A stretch of 64,000 nt of DNA from the NCBI RefSeq assembly GCF_012927185.1, contig NZ_JABBGB010000003.1, positions 620,001-684,000 on the forward strand. The letters are read 5' to 3'. This DNA comes from Pseudoflavitalea sp. G-6-1-2 (GTDB lineage: Bacteria; Bacteroidota; Bacteroidia; Chitinophagales; Chitinophagaceae). The number at the start of each line of letters is the position of its first letter. Within the stretch, counting starts at the first letter, position 1. A program made the position numbers and the translations under genes. The notes below the pieces were generated by a model that saw only the letters and a list, made by a program, of their open reading frames with translations, was not told the origin of the DNA and did no database searches. This document shows, one piece after another, positions 26,810 through 35,240 of this stretch.

Positions 26810-28057
26810 ATGTTCGATAAGTATGCATTTACCGTTAAGGAAAAATTCCTGCAATATGTAACCATCGATACGCAGAGTGATCCGCATTCGAAAACATCGC
26901 CATCCACAGATAAGCAGTTTACGCTGAGTCGCCTGCTGGCAAAGGAATTGGTGGCGATGGGCATCGCAGATGCAGCAGTTGATCAGTACGGATATGTGTA
27001 CGCCACCATTCCTTCCAATACTGAGAAGAATGTGCCGGTGATCTGTTTCTGCTCTCACGTAGATACAGCGCCGGATTGCACGGGAGCGAATGTAAAACCT
27101 ATCGTACATGAAAATTATACCGGTGCTGCTATTGTGCTGCCCGACGATCCCACACAGGTGATCACCGTTGAAGAACATCCTTACCTGCGCCAGCGTATCG
27201 GCGATGATATCATTACCGCAAGCGGCACCACTTTGCTGGGTGCTGATGATAAGGCAGGCGTAGCCATCATCATGGATATGGCCAATTACCTCATCACTCA
27301 TCCCGAAGTGAAACATGGTGCCATCCGCATTCTCTTTACAACAGACGAAGAAATCGGACGTGGTGTAGACAACGTAAATATGCAGCAACTCGGCGCTCAG
27401 TTCGGCTACACGCTCGATGCTGGCGAGCGCGGCGTAATTGAAGATGAAACCTTTTCGGCAGACGCAGCCACTTTCACTTTTCATGGCGTGAGCGCTCACC
27501 CCGGTTACGGAAAAGACAAACTGGTGAATGCCATTAAAGTGGCCTCTGCATTTATCGATTCGCTGCCCAACGACGAACTCTCTCCCGAAACAACCGATGG
27601 CCGTTATGGATTTGTTCATCCGGTACATATCGAAGGCATCGGCGAAAAAGTGAATGTAGAATTCATTCTCCGCGATTTCAATACAGGCAAGCTCGCTGCT
27701 TATGCAGAATATTTGCAGGATAAAGCAGAAATGACCATTAAGAAATTCCCCGGAGCCAGCTTTGCCATGAACGTGAAAGAGCAATACCGGAACATGAAAG
27801 AAGTGCTGGATCAGCATCCGCAGGTGGCGGAGTTTGCGAAACTTGCCATCGCACGTGCAGGAATGGAAGTGATTGCATCGAGCGCACGAGGCGGCACCGA
27901 CGGATCGAGACTGAGTTTCATGGGACTGCCTTGCCCGAATCTATTCACCGGTGAGATGGCCTTTCACGAAAAACATGAGTATGTGAGTGTGCAGGATATG
28001 CAGAAAGCAGTGGAAACGATTGTGCATCTTGCAGCAATCTGGGAAGAGAAAGCCTAA
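26810..28057 (+). CDS. pepT: Peptidase T (tripeptide aminopeptidase)
   Basis: A 415-residue M20B metallopeptidase removing the N-terminal residue from tripeptides in the cytoplasm. The ATG at 26810 matches the family N-terminus (FTVKEKFLQYVTIDTQSDP). The earlier ATG at 26750 overlaps the divergent CPBP gene. Zinc-site motifs are CSHVDTAPD (H83, D85), GADDKAGVA, TTDEEIGRG with the catalytic Glu pair, and the C-terminal HEKHEYVS. TATCTTGC about 25 bases before the ATG is close to a -7 box. The 3' end overlaps the convergent ypdA by four bases. Confidence 0.95.
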   Translation: MFDKYAFTVKEKFLQYVTIDTQSDPHSKTSPSTDKQFTLSRLLAKELVAMGIADAAVDQYGYVYATIPSNTEKNVPVICFCSHVDTAPDCTGANVKPIVHENYTGAAIVLPDDPTQVITVEEHPYLRQRIGDDIITASGTTLLGADDKAGVAIIMDMANYLITHPEVKHGAIRILFTTDEEIGRGVDNVNMQQLGAQFGYTLDAGERGVIEDETFSADAATFTFHGVSAHPGYGKDKLVNAIKVASAFIDSLPNDELSPETTDGRYGFVHPVHIEGIGEKVNVEFILRDFNTGKLAAYAEYLQDKAEMTIKKFPGASFAMNVKEQYRNMKEVLDQHPQVAEFAKLAIARAGMEVIASSARGGTDGSRLSFMGLPCPNLFTGEMAFHEKHEYVSVQDMQKAVETIVHLAAIWEEKA

Positions 28058-29019
28058 CGGCGGAGAATGGCGTCGATGATCATGCCCGCATGTATGCGAG
28101 AGTTCTCGATGAACCACACGTGCGTATTCATCCCTCCGCAAACAACACCTGCGAGATAGATTCCCGGCAGATTGCTTTCCATGGTGTTGGGATCATAGAC
28201 GGGTTGTCTTGTTTCATCATCCGACAACTGTATGCCAATATCGGTGAGGAAGCGAAAGTCGGGCTGGTAGCCCGTCATAGCGATCACATAATCGTTGGGG
28301 ATGGTTACTGTTCCATCGGGTGTTTGAATATCCACTTCGTTTTCTCTGATGGCACTAAGCGATGAATTGAAGAATGCATCTACACTGCCTTCTTTGATGC
28401 GGTTTTCGATATCGGGTTTCACCCAGTATTTCACACGTTTGCCGATGGAATTGTCTCTAACGATCATGGTTACCTGCGCACCTTTGCGGTAAGTTTCGAG
28501 TGCGGCATCCACAGCCGAGTTATTTGCGCCCACCACCACTACGCGCTGCATGGCGTAGAAATGCGGGTCTTTGTAGTAGTGTGTTACTTTGGGGAGATCT
28601 TCTCCGGGCACATTCATCAATACGGGTATGTCATAGAACCCGGTAGCAATTATGATGTAGGTGGATAGGTATTGCTGTCGGCTGCTTGTTACAGTATAAC
28701 CGGCGTCTGTGCGGAGGATGCCCGTTACGCGTTCCTGCAACCGGATATTCACTTCATTGGAAGTGGCCACCCGGCGGTAATATTCCAATGCTTCGGGCCG
28801 GGTAGGTTTCACATTGTTGGAAACGAAGGGAATACCGCCAATCTCGATCTTTTCGGAAGTGGAGAAGAAGGTCATGTTACTGGGGTAGTGGTACAGCGAA
28901 TTCACCAGGCATCCCTTTTCGAGAATGCAGTAACTGAGCTTTGCTTTGGCTGCTTCGAGTGCACAGGCAAGGCCGATGGGGCCGCCTCCTACAATTATAA
29001 GATCATACCGATTTTCCAT
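28054..29019 (-). CDS. ypdA: YpdA-family FAD disulfide reductase (putative bacillithiol disulfide reductase)
   Basis: A 321-residue flavoprotein. The FAD motif IVGGGPIGLACALEA is at about residues 8-22 and the NADPH motif VVVGANNSAVDAALE near 159. The YpdA-specific NSLYHYPSNMTFFSTSEKIEIGG is present. There is no CxxC redox pair, as in other YpdA proteins. Characterised YpdA of Staphylococcus aureus reduces oxidised bacillithiol. The start at 29019 (MENRYDLIIVGGG) is preferred over 29052, which adds a non-conserved leader. Presence of this gene hints that the organism makes bacillithiol. Confidence 0.9.
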   Translation of the reverse strand: MENRYDLIIVGGGPIGLACALEAAKAKLSYCILEKGCLVNSLYHYPSNMTFFSTSEKIEIGGIPFVSNNVKPTRPEALEYYRRVATSNEVNIRLQERVTGILRTDAGYTVTSSRQQYLSTYIIIATGFYDIPVLMNVPGEDLPKVTHYYKDPHFYAMQRVVVVGANNSAVDAALETYRKGAQVTMIVRDNSIGKRVKYWVKPDIENRIKEGSVDAFFNSSLSAIRENEVDIQTPDGTVTIPNDYVIAMTGYQPDFRFLTDIGIQLSDDETRQPVYDPNTMESNLPGIYLAGVVCGGMNTHVWFIENSRIHAGMIIDAILRR

Positions 29020-29099
29020 AGCCGACTGATTATCCCAAAGATACCCACGCACTCTTTTCTCTGATCAAAAAAATGTATTTTGGTGCAAATTATTTGTTT

Positions 29100-30035
29100 A
29101 TGCAACAGCTTTTGTCCAGCTACTGGTGGGTGATAGTAATTGTTCTGCTTGTTTTTGCAGGGCTCAAAACCATCAATCAGGGCTTTATCGGAGTGGTTAC
29201 CATGTTCGGAAAATACCGTCGTGTGATCAGGCCGGGTCTGAATCTGCTGATCCCGTTCTTTGAGCAGATCAGCCGCAAAGTGAGTATCCAGAACCGGTCT
29301 GTAGAAATGGAATTCCAGGCAGTGACTGCAGATCAGGCCAATGTATACTTCAAAAGCATGTTGCTGTATGCTGTGCAGAATGCAGATGAAGAGACCATCA
29401 AAAAAGTTGCCTTCAAATTCCTCAGCGAGCGCGATCTGATGCAGGCGCTCACGCGTACCATCGAAGGGACCATCCGTTCGTTCGTGGCCACGAAGCGACA
29501 GGCAGAAATTCTGGGTCTCCGCAAAGAAATAGTGGAATACGTGAAAGAGCAGATCGATCATCTGCTCGAAGACTGGGGATACCATCTGCTCGATCTTCAG
29601 ATCAACGACATTACATTCGATAAAGCCATCATGGACAGTATGAGCAAAGTGGTGGCCAGCAATAACCTTAAAGCAGCAGCCGAAAATGAAGGACAGGCAT
29701 TGCTGATCACCAAAACCAAATTCGCAGAAGCGGAAGGTAATGCCATCAAGATCGCAGCAGAAGCGGAGCGTCAGGCAGCACAGCTGCGTGGACAGGGTGT
29801 GGCATTGTTCCGCGAAGAAGTGGCCAAGGGTATGAGCCAGGCAGCAGAGCAAATGAAACAGGCCAATCTCGATACCAATGTGATCCTCTTCAGCATGTGG
29901 ACGGAAGCCATCAAAAATTTTGCAGAAGTAGGAAAAGGCAATGTGATCTTCCTCGACGGAAGCAGTGAAGGCATGCAAAAAACAATGGGGCAGATCATGG
30001 GCATGTTGCAGATGAAACCCGTTAACGACAAGTGA
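29100..30035 (+). CDS. SPFH/band 7 membrane protein (slipin/stomatin-like)
   Basis: A 311-residue protein from the ATG at 29100; an upstream ATG at 29073 is less likely because the membrane anchor (SSYWWVIVIVLLVFAGL) would be displaced. The SPFH domain covers about residues 22-200, starting INQGFIGVVTMFGKYRRVIRPGLN. A helical, coiled-coil-rich part follows, with AEAEGNAIKIAAEAERQAAQL. Members form large membrane-bound rings and often act in membrane organisation or quality control. No NfeD-type partner gene is adjacent; an ExbB/ExbD pair follows. Confidence 0.9.
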   Translation: MQQLLSSYWWVIVIVLLVFAGLKTINQGFIGVVTMFGKYRRVIRPGLNLLIPFFEQISRKVSIQNRSVEMEFQAVTADQANVYFKSMLLYAVQNADEETIKKVAFKFLSERDLMQALTRTIEGTIRSFVATKRQAEILGLRKEIVEYVKEQIDHLLEDWGYHLLDLQINDITFDKAIMDSMSKVVASNNLKAAAENEGQALLITKTKFAEAEGNAIKIAAEAERQAAQLRGQGVALFREEVAKGMSQAAEQMKQANLDTNVILFSMWTEAIKNFAEVGKGNVIFLDGSSEGMQKTMGQIMGMLQMKPVNDK

Positions 30036-30120
30036 TCATAACAAACTTTTAAGAAATATATAAACAGGTGCAAGCGTTTTAGGCACGCATTTGATTACAT
30101 TTACAGCTAAATCAAACTGG

Positions 30121-30819
30121 ATGAATTGGTTCTTCTTACAGATTGGAGCAGCATCTGATACCCTCAACAAGGTGGTTGGTGCTACGGCTAACGCTGAACA
30201 TTCAATGAACATAATGGATCTGCTTACAAAGGGTGGAGCGCTGATGATCCCCCTGGCACTGTTGCTTGTACTGGCTGTTTTCTTCTTCTTTGAAAGATTG
30301 ATAGCTATCCGCAAAGCAAGCAATATCGATCCTAATTTCATGAATATCATCCGCGACAATATCCTCAGCGGAAATGTGCAGGCGGCCCGCTCCCTCGCAA
30401 AGAACACACCCAATCCTGTTGCAAGAATGATCGATAAAGGATTGCAGCGTATCGGCAAACCCATCGATGCCATCGAAAAAAGCATGGAGAATGTAGGAAA
30501 GCTCGAAGTGTACAAGATGGAGAAGAATCTCTCCGTTCTCTCTCTGGTGTATGGCATTGCGCCGATGTTCGGCTTCCTTGGAACTATATTTGGAATGTTG
30601 CAGTTGTTCTACAATATCAATGCCTCCGGTGATTTTACGCCTGCACAGATTGCGGGTGGTATCTACACCAAGATGATCACATCGGCTTCCGGTCTGATCA
30701 TTGGTCTGCTGGCTTATGTGGGCTATAATTTCCTGAATGCACAGATCGACAAGAATGTGAACAGGATGGAAGCCGCCAGCGCAGAGTTCATCGATATTTT
30801 ACAGGAGCCTACGCGATAA
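30121..30819 (+). CDS. exbB: ExbB/TolQ/MotA-family proton channel subunit
   Basis: A 232-residue inner-membrane protein. The ATG at 30121 is preferred over a TTG at 30091; a -7-like TACATTTA lies at 30096-30103, between them. Three helices are visible (about residues 40-62, 148-170 and 190-215), with the family motif LSLVYGIAPMFGFLGTIFGML and the pore helix ASGLIIGLLAYVGYN. With ExbD it uses proton motive force to energise TonB or a similar partner. The gene for the third partner is not here. Confidence 0.92.
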   Translation: MNWFFLQIGAASDTLNKVVGATANAEHSMNIMDLLTKGGALMIPLALLLVLAVFFFFERLIAIRKASNIDPNFMNIIRDNILSGNVQAARSLAKNTPNPVARMIDKGLQRIGKPIDAIEKSMENVGKLEVYKMEKNLSVLSLVYGIAPMFGFLGTIFGMLQLFYNINASGDFTPAQIAGGIYTKMITSASGLIIGLLAYVGYNFLNAQIDKNVNRMEAASAEFIDILQEPTR

Positions 30820-30849
30820 GCAGGCATCCACACTGAAAAACATCATCTC

Positions 30850-31248
30850 ATGAATTTAAGAAGAAGATTGCGATCACATCAGGAGCTGCATGCAGGTGCG
30901 TTGAACGACATCCTGTTTATTCTCCTGTTCTTCTTCCTGATCGTTTCTACCATCGCCAATCCCAATATCGTGAAGGTGAACAATCCCAAGGGCACCAAAG
31001 ACACGAAGGCGAAACAGCATATCACTATTTCCATCGACAAGGATCAGAAGTTCTATCTGGGTACAAAGATGATCGATCAGACGATGATCGACACCATGCT
31101 CAAAGCGGAGATCCATAAATTCAAATTGAGCATCGATACACCGGTGGTGGTGATCAATGCAGATACTATTTCTTATTACGGCGAAGTGTTCCGCATCATG
31201 CGCATCTCAAAGAATGCCGGTGCTAAAGTGGTGGCTAACGTGAAGTAA
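30850..31248 (+). CDS. exbD: ExbD/TolR-family proton channel subunit
   Basis: A 132-residue protein with a short basic cytoplasmic N-terminus (LRRRLRSHQELHAGALNDI), one membrane helix (about residues 20-40, LFILLFFFLIVST) and a periplasmic ExbD domain. The conserved pore Asp is D20 in ALNDILFI. It lies 30 bases after exbB and completes the proton-driven motor pair. The last 14 bases overlap the convergent prmC gene. Confidence 0.92.
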   Translation: MNLRRRLRSHQELHAGALNDILFILLFFFLIVSTIANPNIVKVNNPKGTKDTKAKQHITISIDKDQKFYLGTKMIDQTMIDTMLKAEIHKFKLSIDTPVVVINADTISYYGEVFRIMRISKNAGAKVVANVK

Positions 31249-32101
31249 GCCCGGATGCTTTGATCATTCTGTCTTTCCCCTGCATATCGCGTATTAGTTG
31301 GGTCTGAGCAAATCCATATTGGCTGAAAAGCTGCATGGTGGCGGGCCCCAGGTCTTCATGGATCTCTGCGTATACAGTTCCGCTGCGGGCGAGTTTTGTT
31401 TGCGCAAGCTCGGCAATGGCGCGATAGAAAGTAAGCGGATCCTCGTTGCTGACGAAGAGTGCGAGATGTGGTTCGTATTCCAGCACATTGGTGTGCATGG
31501 AGGACTGATCGCTTTCCGGAATGTATGGAGGATTGCTTACGATGATATCAACCTCCGGCAGTTGCTGCCATAATGTAGCGTCTAAAATATCCTGCTGAAT
31601 GAATTGAATTGCTGTTCCCAAATCTTTTGCATTCTTGCCAGCTACTTCCAATGCGCCGGCGCTCACATCGCAGGCATAAATTGTTGCCTGAGGAAGATTG
31701 TGTTTGAGTGAAATGGGAATGCAGCCGCTACCCGTTCCGATATCGATGATGCGAAGCGCAGATGCTGCATTGCTATGGTCTTCGATGATCAGATTCACCA
31801 GTTCTTCTGTTTCGGGGCGGGGGATGAGTACGTGCTCGTTTACATAGAACCGTAAGCCATGGAACCAGCTTTCGTGCAGCACATACTGAACAGGGCGATG
31901 TCGAATGAGCTCGGAATTGTAATGCTTCAGTGTTTCGATCTGTGCTGGACTTAACAGGTTTTCTGTTTTCACAATCCGATCCACGCGGCTGAGGCTGGTA
32001 AGGCTTTCCAGCACCCAGTCTGTAATGTTTGCGGCTTCGCGCGTGTCGTACACTGCGCTCAGTTCTGCCATCAGAAATTGTTTGGCTTCCCGGAGGGTCA
32101 T
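31235..32101 (-). CDS. prmC: Release factor glutamine methyltransferase
   Basis: A 288-residue SAM-dependent enzyme that methylates the Gln of the GGQ motif in release factors RF1 and RF2. The start at 32101 fits the family (MTLREAKQFLMAELS); the longer frame to 32218 overlaps the ribD start. Motif I is IDIGTGSGCIPISL, the catalytic NPPY is in IIVSNPPYIPESD, and the preceding block holds VLIPRPETEELV. The 3' end overlaps exbD on the other strand. It is divergent from ribD. Confidence 0.96.
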   Translation of the reverse strand: MTLREAKQFLMAELSAVYDTREAANITDWVLESLTSLSRVDRIVKTENLLSPAQIETLKHYNSELIRHRPVQYVLHESWFHGLRFYVNEHVLIPRPETEELVNLIIEDHSNAASALRIIDIGTGSGCIPISLKHNLPQATIYACDVSAGALEVAGKNAKDLGTAIQFIQQDILDATLWQQLPEVDIIVSNPPYIPESDQSSMHTNVLEYEPHLALFVSNEDPLTFYRAIAELAQTKLARSGTVYAEIHEDLGPATMQLFSQYGFAQTQLIRDMQGKDRMIKASGLTSR

Positions 32102-32155
32102 GCGGCAAAGATAAGGGCCCGGCGGCTTCCGGCCTGCCATAACCGTGGAATGCGT

Positions 32156-32163
32156 TATATTTG
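32156..32163 (+). promoter_or_regulatory. -7 promoter box upstream of ribD
   Basis: TATATTTG matches TAnnTTTG exactly, 36 bases before the ribD ATG, in the gap between the divergent prmC and ribD. I see no clear -33 element. Confidence 0.45.
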
Positions 32164-32199
32164 CTGCGCGCAAGCCTTCATTCCTTCTATATTTTCTAA

Positions 32200-33273
32200 A
32201 TGAGTTATTATCCATCATCCCATCAGGTGCATGAAATTTTCATGCAGCGCTGCCTCGAACTGGCTGTTCTGGGAGCAGGGCATGTTGCGCCCAATCCTAT
32301 GGTGGGTGCGGTGCTGGTGCATAATGGACGCATCATCGGAGAAGGATATCATATGAAGTATGGCGAAGCGCATGCAGAGGTGAATTGCATCAACAGTGTG
32401 GCATCGGAAGATCAGCATCTGATCGGTGAGAGTGTGATCTATGTTTCGCTGGAGCCCTGCGCACATCACGGCAAAACGCCGCCCTGCGCGGATCTGATCA
32501 TCCGCCATAAGATTCCGAAAGTAGTGGTGGGATGCCGTGATCCGTTTCCTGAAGTAGATGGCAAAGGCATCGAAAAACTGCGTGCAGCCGGCATCGATGT
32601 AATTATAGGTGTTTGCGAAGAAGCCGCTAAAGCGCTCAATAAAAGATTTTTCACGTACCATACGGCCTGGAGGCCTTATGTGACACTCAAGTGGGCACAA
32701 ACGGCGGATGGATATATCGCCGGTATTCCCGGTGAACGGCTGCTGATCAGCAATGCCCTCACCAACCGTTTTGTACATCAATGGAGATCGGAAGAAGCAA
32801 GTATCCTTGTCGGCACCAACACTGCCATGCAGGATGATCCGCAGCTCAATACCCGCTACTGGCAGGGCACCGATCCCGTAAAACTGGTGGTGGATCTCGA
32901 TCTTCGACTGCCTTCCTCACTCAAACTCTTCAATGGCAATGCACGCACCATCGTGTTCAATGCCTTGAAGCACGGCGAAGAAGAAAACATTTTCTTTTAC
33001 GAAGTGGAACGCAGAAAGAAACTGGTTCCGCAATTGCTGCAGGCGCTCTATAAGCTCAGGCTGAACAGCGTACTGGTAGAAGGCGGAGCCGTACTGCTGC
33101 AGTCTTTCATAGATGCAGGATTATGGGATGAAGCGCGCGTGATCACCAATACCGCGCTCACAGCAGGGACCGGACTTCCGGCACCGCAACTGGCGCAGGC
33201 AACCATGGTGCAAACCGAACAAATTCAAACAGACATTATTCAGGTCTTCAGCAGACCGGTGGCTACATTATGA
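32200..33273 (+). CDS. ribD: Bifunctional riboflavin biosynthesis deaminase/reductase
   Basis: A 357-residue two-domain enzyme for the second and third steps of riboflavin synthesis. The N-terminal deaminase has the zinc site H58-A-E60 in EAHAEVN, and C87 and C96 in PCAHHGKTPPC. The C-terminal reductase begins near RPYVTLKWAQTADGYIAG and ends with LNSVLVEGGAVLLQSFIDAG. No other rib genes are nearby. The stop overlaps the next gene by four bases (ATGA), so the two are translationally linked. Confidence 0.97.
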   Translation: MSYYPSSHQVHEIFMQRCLELAVLGAGHVAPNPMVGAVLVHNGRIIGEGYHMKYGEAHAEVNCINSVASEDQHLIGESVIYVSLEPCAHHGKTPPCADLIIRHKIPKVVVGCRDPFPEVDGKGIEKLRAAGIDVIIGVCEEAAKALNKRFFTYHTAWRPYVTLKWAQTADGYIAGIPGERLLISNALTNRFVHQWRSEEASILVGTNTAMQDDPQLNTRYWQGTDPVKLVVDLDLRLPSSLKLFNGNARTIVFNALKHGEEENIFFYEVERRKKLVPQLLQALYKLRLNSVLVEGGAVLLQSFIDAGLWDEARVITNTALTAGTGLPAPQLAQATMVQTEQIQTDIIQVFSRPVATL

Positions 33274-33887
33274 CAACAATGATTGAACAGGACTTCTATA
33301 GTACCATCGAGAAATCAGGCATCGCGGAATTCAAAGACCGTGGCAGCAAGTTTATCGGATATGCGTTTCCGATATCGAGTGTAGACGACTTCAAGAAAAG
33401 GCTCGAAGAAGTAAAGAAAGAACATCCGAAAGCTACGCATCACTGCTTTGCTTACCGCCTGGGTACAGATAAGAACGTTTATCGTGTGAGCGACGATGGC
33501 GAGCCATCCGGCACCGCCGGCAAGCCTATCCTCGGCCAGATAGACAGCAAAATGCTCACCGATACCCTCATTGTTGTGGTGCGTTATTATGGTGGCACAC
33601 TGCTCGGCGTGCCCGGATTGATCAACGCCTACAAAAGCACCGCGAGCATGGTGCTGCAGGTAACGCCCGCCATTCAGAAAGCCATCGAAGCCAATTACAC
33701 GCTCACATTCGATTATACCATGATGAATGATGTAATGATGATAGTGAAGCAAACCAACTGCACAGTGATAGAGCAGGAAGCGATGCTGTTCTGCCGCATT
33801 GTTATCGGTATCCCCAAAGCCAGACTGGATGAGGCTTTGTACAGATTCGGAGATATCCGCGGAGTTGAGATAAAGAAGGATGCCTGA
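33270..33887 (+). CDS. yigZ: YigZ/IMPACT family protein
   Basis: A 205-residue cytoplasmic protein. The N-terminal UPF0029/IMPACT domain contains EFKDRGSKFIGYAFPI, HHCFAYRLG, SDDGEPSGTAGKPIL and VVVRYYGGTLLGVPGL, all diagnostic. A small C-terminal ferredoxin-like domain follows. The biochemical role in bacteria is not settled. The gene overlaps ribD and converges on the DUF1361 gene with no gap. Confidence 0.93.
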   Translation: MTTMIEQDFYSTIEKSGIAEFKDRGSKFIGYAFPISSVDDFKKRLEEVKKEHPKATHHCFAYRLGTDKNVYRVSDDGEPSGTAGKPILGQIDSKMLTDTLIVVVRYYGGTLLGVPGLINAYKSTASMVLQVTPAIQKAIEANYTLTFDYTMMNDVMMIVKQTNCTVIEQEAMLFCRIVIGIPKARLDEALYRFGDIRGVEIKKDA

Positions 33888-34574
33888 TCAACGGATCGCT
33901 CTGCTCAGCTGCTTCAGTGTTACATACATCAGCGTCATCATAACAGAAAAGCAAAGCACCATTCCCCACGCATATTTGTTTTCCATCGGATGCAGCAGCA
34001 TCGGAAAAATATCTGCCAGCAACTGAAAAGGATTGGATACCAGATCCCATGTATTGAATCGCAGGAACCTTCCGATATACACGCCCCATGCATTGAGGAA
34101 CATCACGGGCGCGATAAACCACCAATCCTTCACTTTCGGAAAACGAACCATCCAACATTTCTCCATCTGGCGAACGGACAGAAGCCCCATCAGCAGGCCA
34201 TTCCAGGCGCAGCTCATATACAATGCAAGATCGTACCAGTGCGGCACATCGGGGTTCTGATGCAAATGAAAAAGATCGGTGATAATGTAAAATGAGTTGG
34301 GCACCCAGAAAATCCAGAGCAGGAACGCGATCACAAAATTCAACCTGGATGCTGCCCATTTCGGCTCTCTGCTCATGGTACGCGTGATGAGGTAGGGGAG
34401 ACTTCCAAGAAATAAATTCCAGATCATGAAGAGTGAGTAGATCTTGCCTGTATAACCCACTCTCGCCAGAATCAGTGCGATGCTGAAAAGTATTGAAACA
34501 ACCAGTGTTTTTTCATATTCTCTTGCCACTAAAGCATGCCTTTTTACATTCAGGCCAGATTGTATAACACTCAT
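33888..34574 (-). CDS. DUF1361 integral membrane protein
   Basis: A 228-residue protein with about seven hydrophobic helices. The family hallmark is FWVPNSFYIITDLFHL (about residues 70-85), then WYDLALYMSCAWNG. The function of DUF1361 is unknown. Its ATG overlaps the stop of the kinase gene upstream (ATGA), so it is co-translated with the diacylglycerol kinase; a lipid or envelope role is possible from that link alone. Confidence 0.85.
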   Translation of the reverse strand: MSVIQSGLNVKRHALVAREYEKTLVVSILFSIALILARVGYTGKIYSLFMIWNLFLGSLPYLITRTMSREPKWAASRLNFVIAFLLWIFWVPNSFYIITDLFHLHQNPDVPHWYDLALYMSCAWNGLLMGLLSVRQMEKCWMVRFPKVKDWWFIAPVMFLNAWGVYIGRFLRFNTWDLVSNPFQLLADIFPMLLHPMENKYAWGMVLCFSVMMTLMYVTLKQLSRAIR

Positions 34575-34948
34575 AATATTGCCAGTATTTTAGGAATGAA
34601 AATGATAGCGCCCGCAACGAGCGCAGTGATGGCTGCTACCAGTACGGCGGCAGCGCCGAGGTCTTTGATCACTTTTATTTGAGGAAGTCTTTCTTTGGAT
34701 ATGAAGTCCATCGTGCGTTCGATGCAGGTGTTGAACAGCTCCGCCATCCAGACGATACCGATGCAAAAAACAAGTGCGATCCATTCTGTACGGCTCACCT
34801 GAAAGAACATCCCTGCGCCGATGGCAGCCAGGCTGGCCACCAAATGCAGCCAGGAATTATGCTCTTTCTGCAACAGCGCCCGCAGCCCGCTGATGGCATA
34901 ACCGAAACTGCGCAGTCTGGCAGCAATGGAAAATTGTTGATTGCTCAT
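34571..34948 (-). CDS. dgkA: Diacylglycerol/undecaprenol kinase family protein
   Basis: A 125-residue small membrane kinase of the DgkA/UdpK family. The chosen ATG at 34948 gives SIAARLRSFGYAISGLRALLQKEHNSWLH, typical of the family start; the frame continues upstream to 35038, but that part is not conserved. Three helices follow, with the signature IVWMAELFNTCIERTMDFIS, which contains the conserved Glu and Asn. Gram-positive-type members phosphorylate undecaprenol. It overlaps the DUF1361 gene by four bases. Confidence 0.88.
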   Translation of the reverse strand: MSNQQFSIAARLRSFGYAISGLRALLQKEHNSWLHLVASLAAIGAGMFFQVSRTEWIALVFCIGIVWMAELFNTCIERTMDFISKERLPQIKVIKDLGAAAVLVAAITALVAGAIIFIPKILAIL

Positions 34949-35040
34949 GACCTTCTGTTTGATGAAAGAAAAACCGATTTTCTCTTTTTTAAAAGTACTT
35001 TGCAATTCAAAGTAAAGAAGGTTTTCTAACATGAGCAAGC

Positions 35041-35084
35041 AAAAAAGAACGGGTGTTCCATTTTTAACATTTGGAACACCCGTT
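35041..35084 (-). terminator. Terminator on the minus strand after hbd and the small ORF
   Basis: A perfect 13-bp stem (35048-35060 and 35072-35084) is followed, reading the minus strand, by TTCTTTTTT. It closes the minus-strand unit containing hbd and the 38-codon ORF. Confidence 0.85.
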
Positions 35085-35107
35085 TGCGGCTGAATCAGCC
35101 TGAGGAT

Positions 35108-35224
35108 TATTTAAGACACCGGATCGGTGCTTTGCTTGCTATTATTATTACTGGCTTCGTTTCTTTGCAGAAGATTTCTGTGGTTGGCGCCGGAGGCAGG
35201 TTGAGTCTGCTTCTGTTCAGCCAT
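35108..35224 (-). CDS. Possible 38-residue small protein downstream of hbd
   Basis: Reading the minus strand, an ATG at 35224 opens a 38-codon frame ending in TAA at 35108, giving a hydrophilic Gln/Asn/Ser-rich peptide (starts MAEQKQTQPASGANH, ends STDPVS). It begins 16 bases after the hbd stop and ends about 23 bases before a strong terminator on the same strand. It has no hydrophobic segment or known motif. The position fits a real small gene, but length alone cannot prove it. Confidence 0.45.
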
Positions 35225-35240
35225 GCAATATAGTATGGTT

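Noticed and set aside
26768-27817. 349-codon minus-strand ORF inside pepT
   Set aside because: It is fully antisense to a clear peptidase T gene, with no motif of its own.
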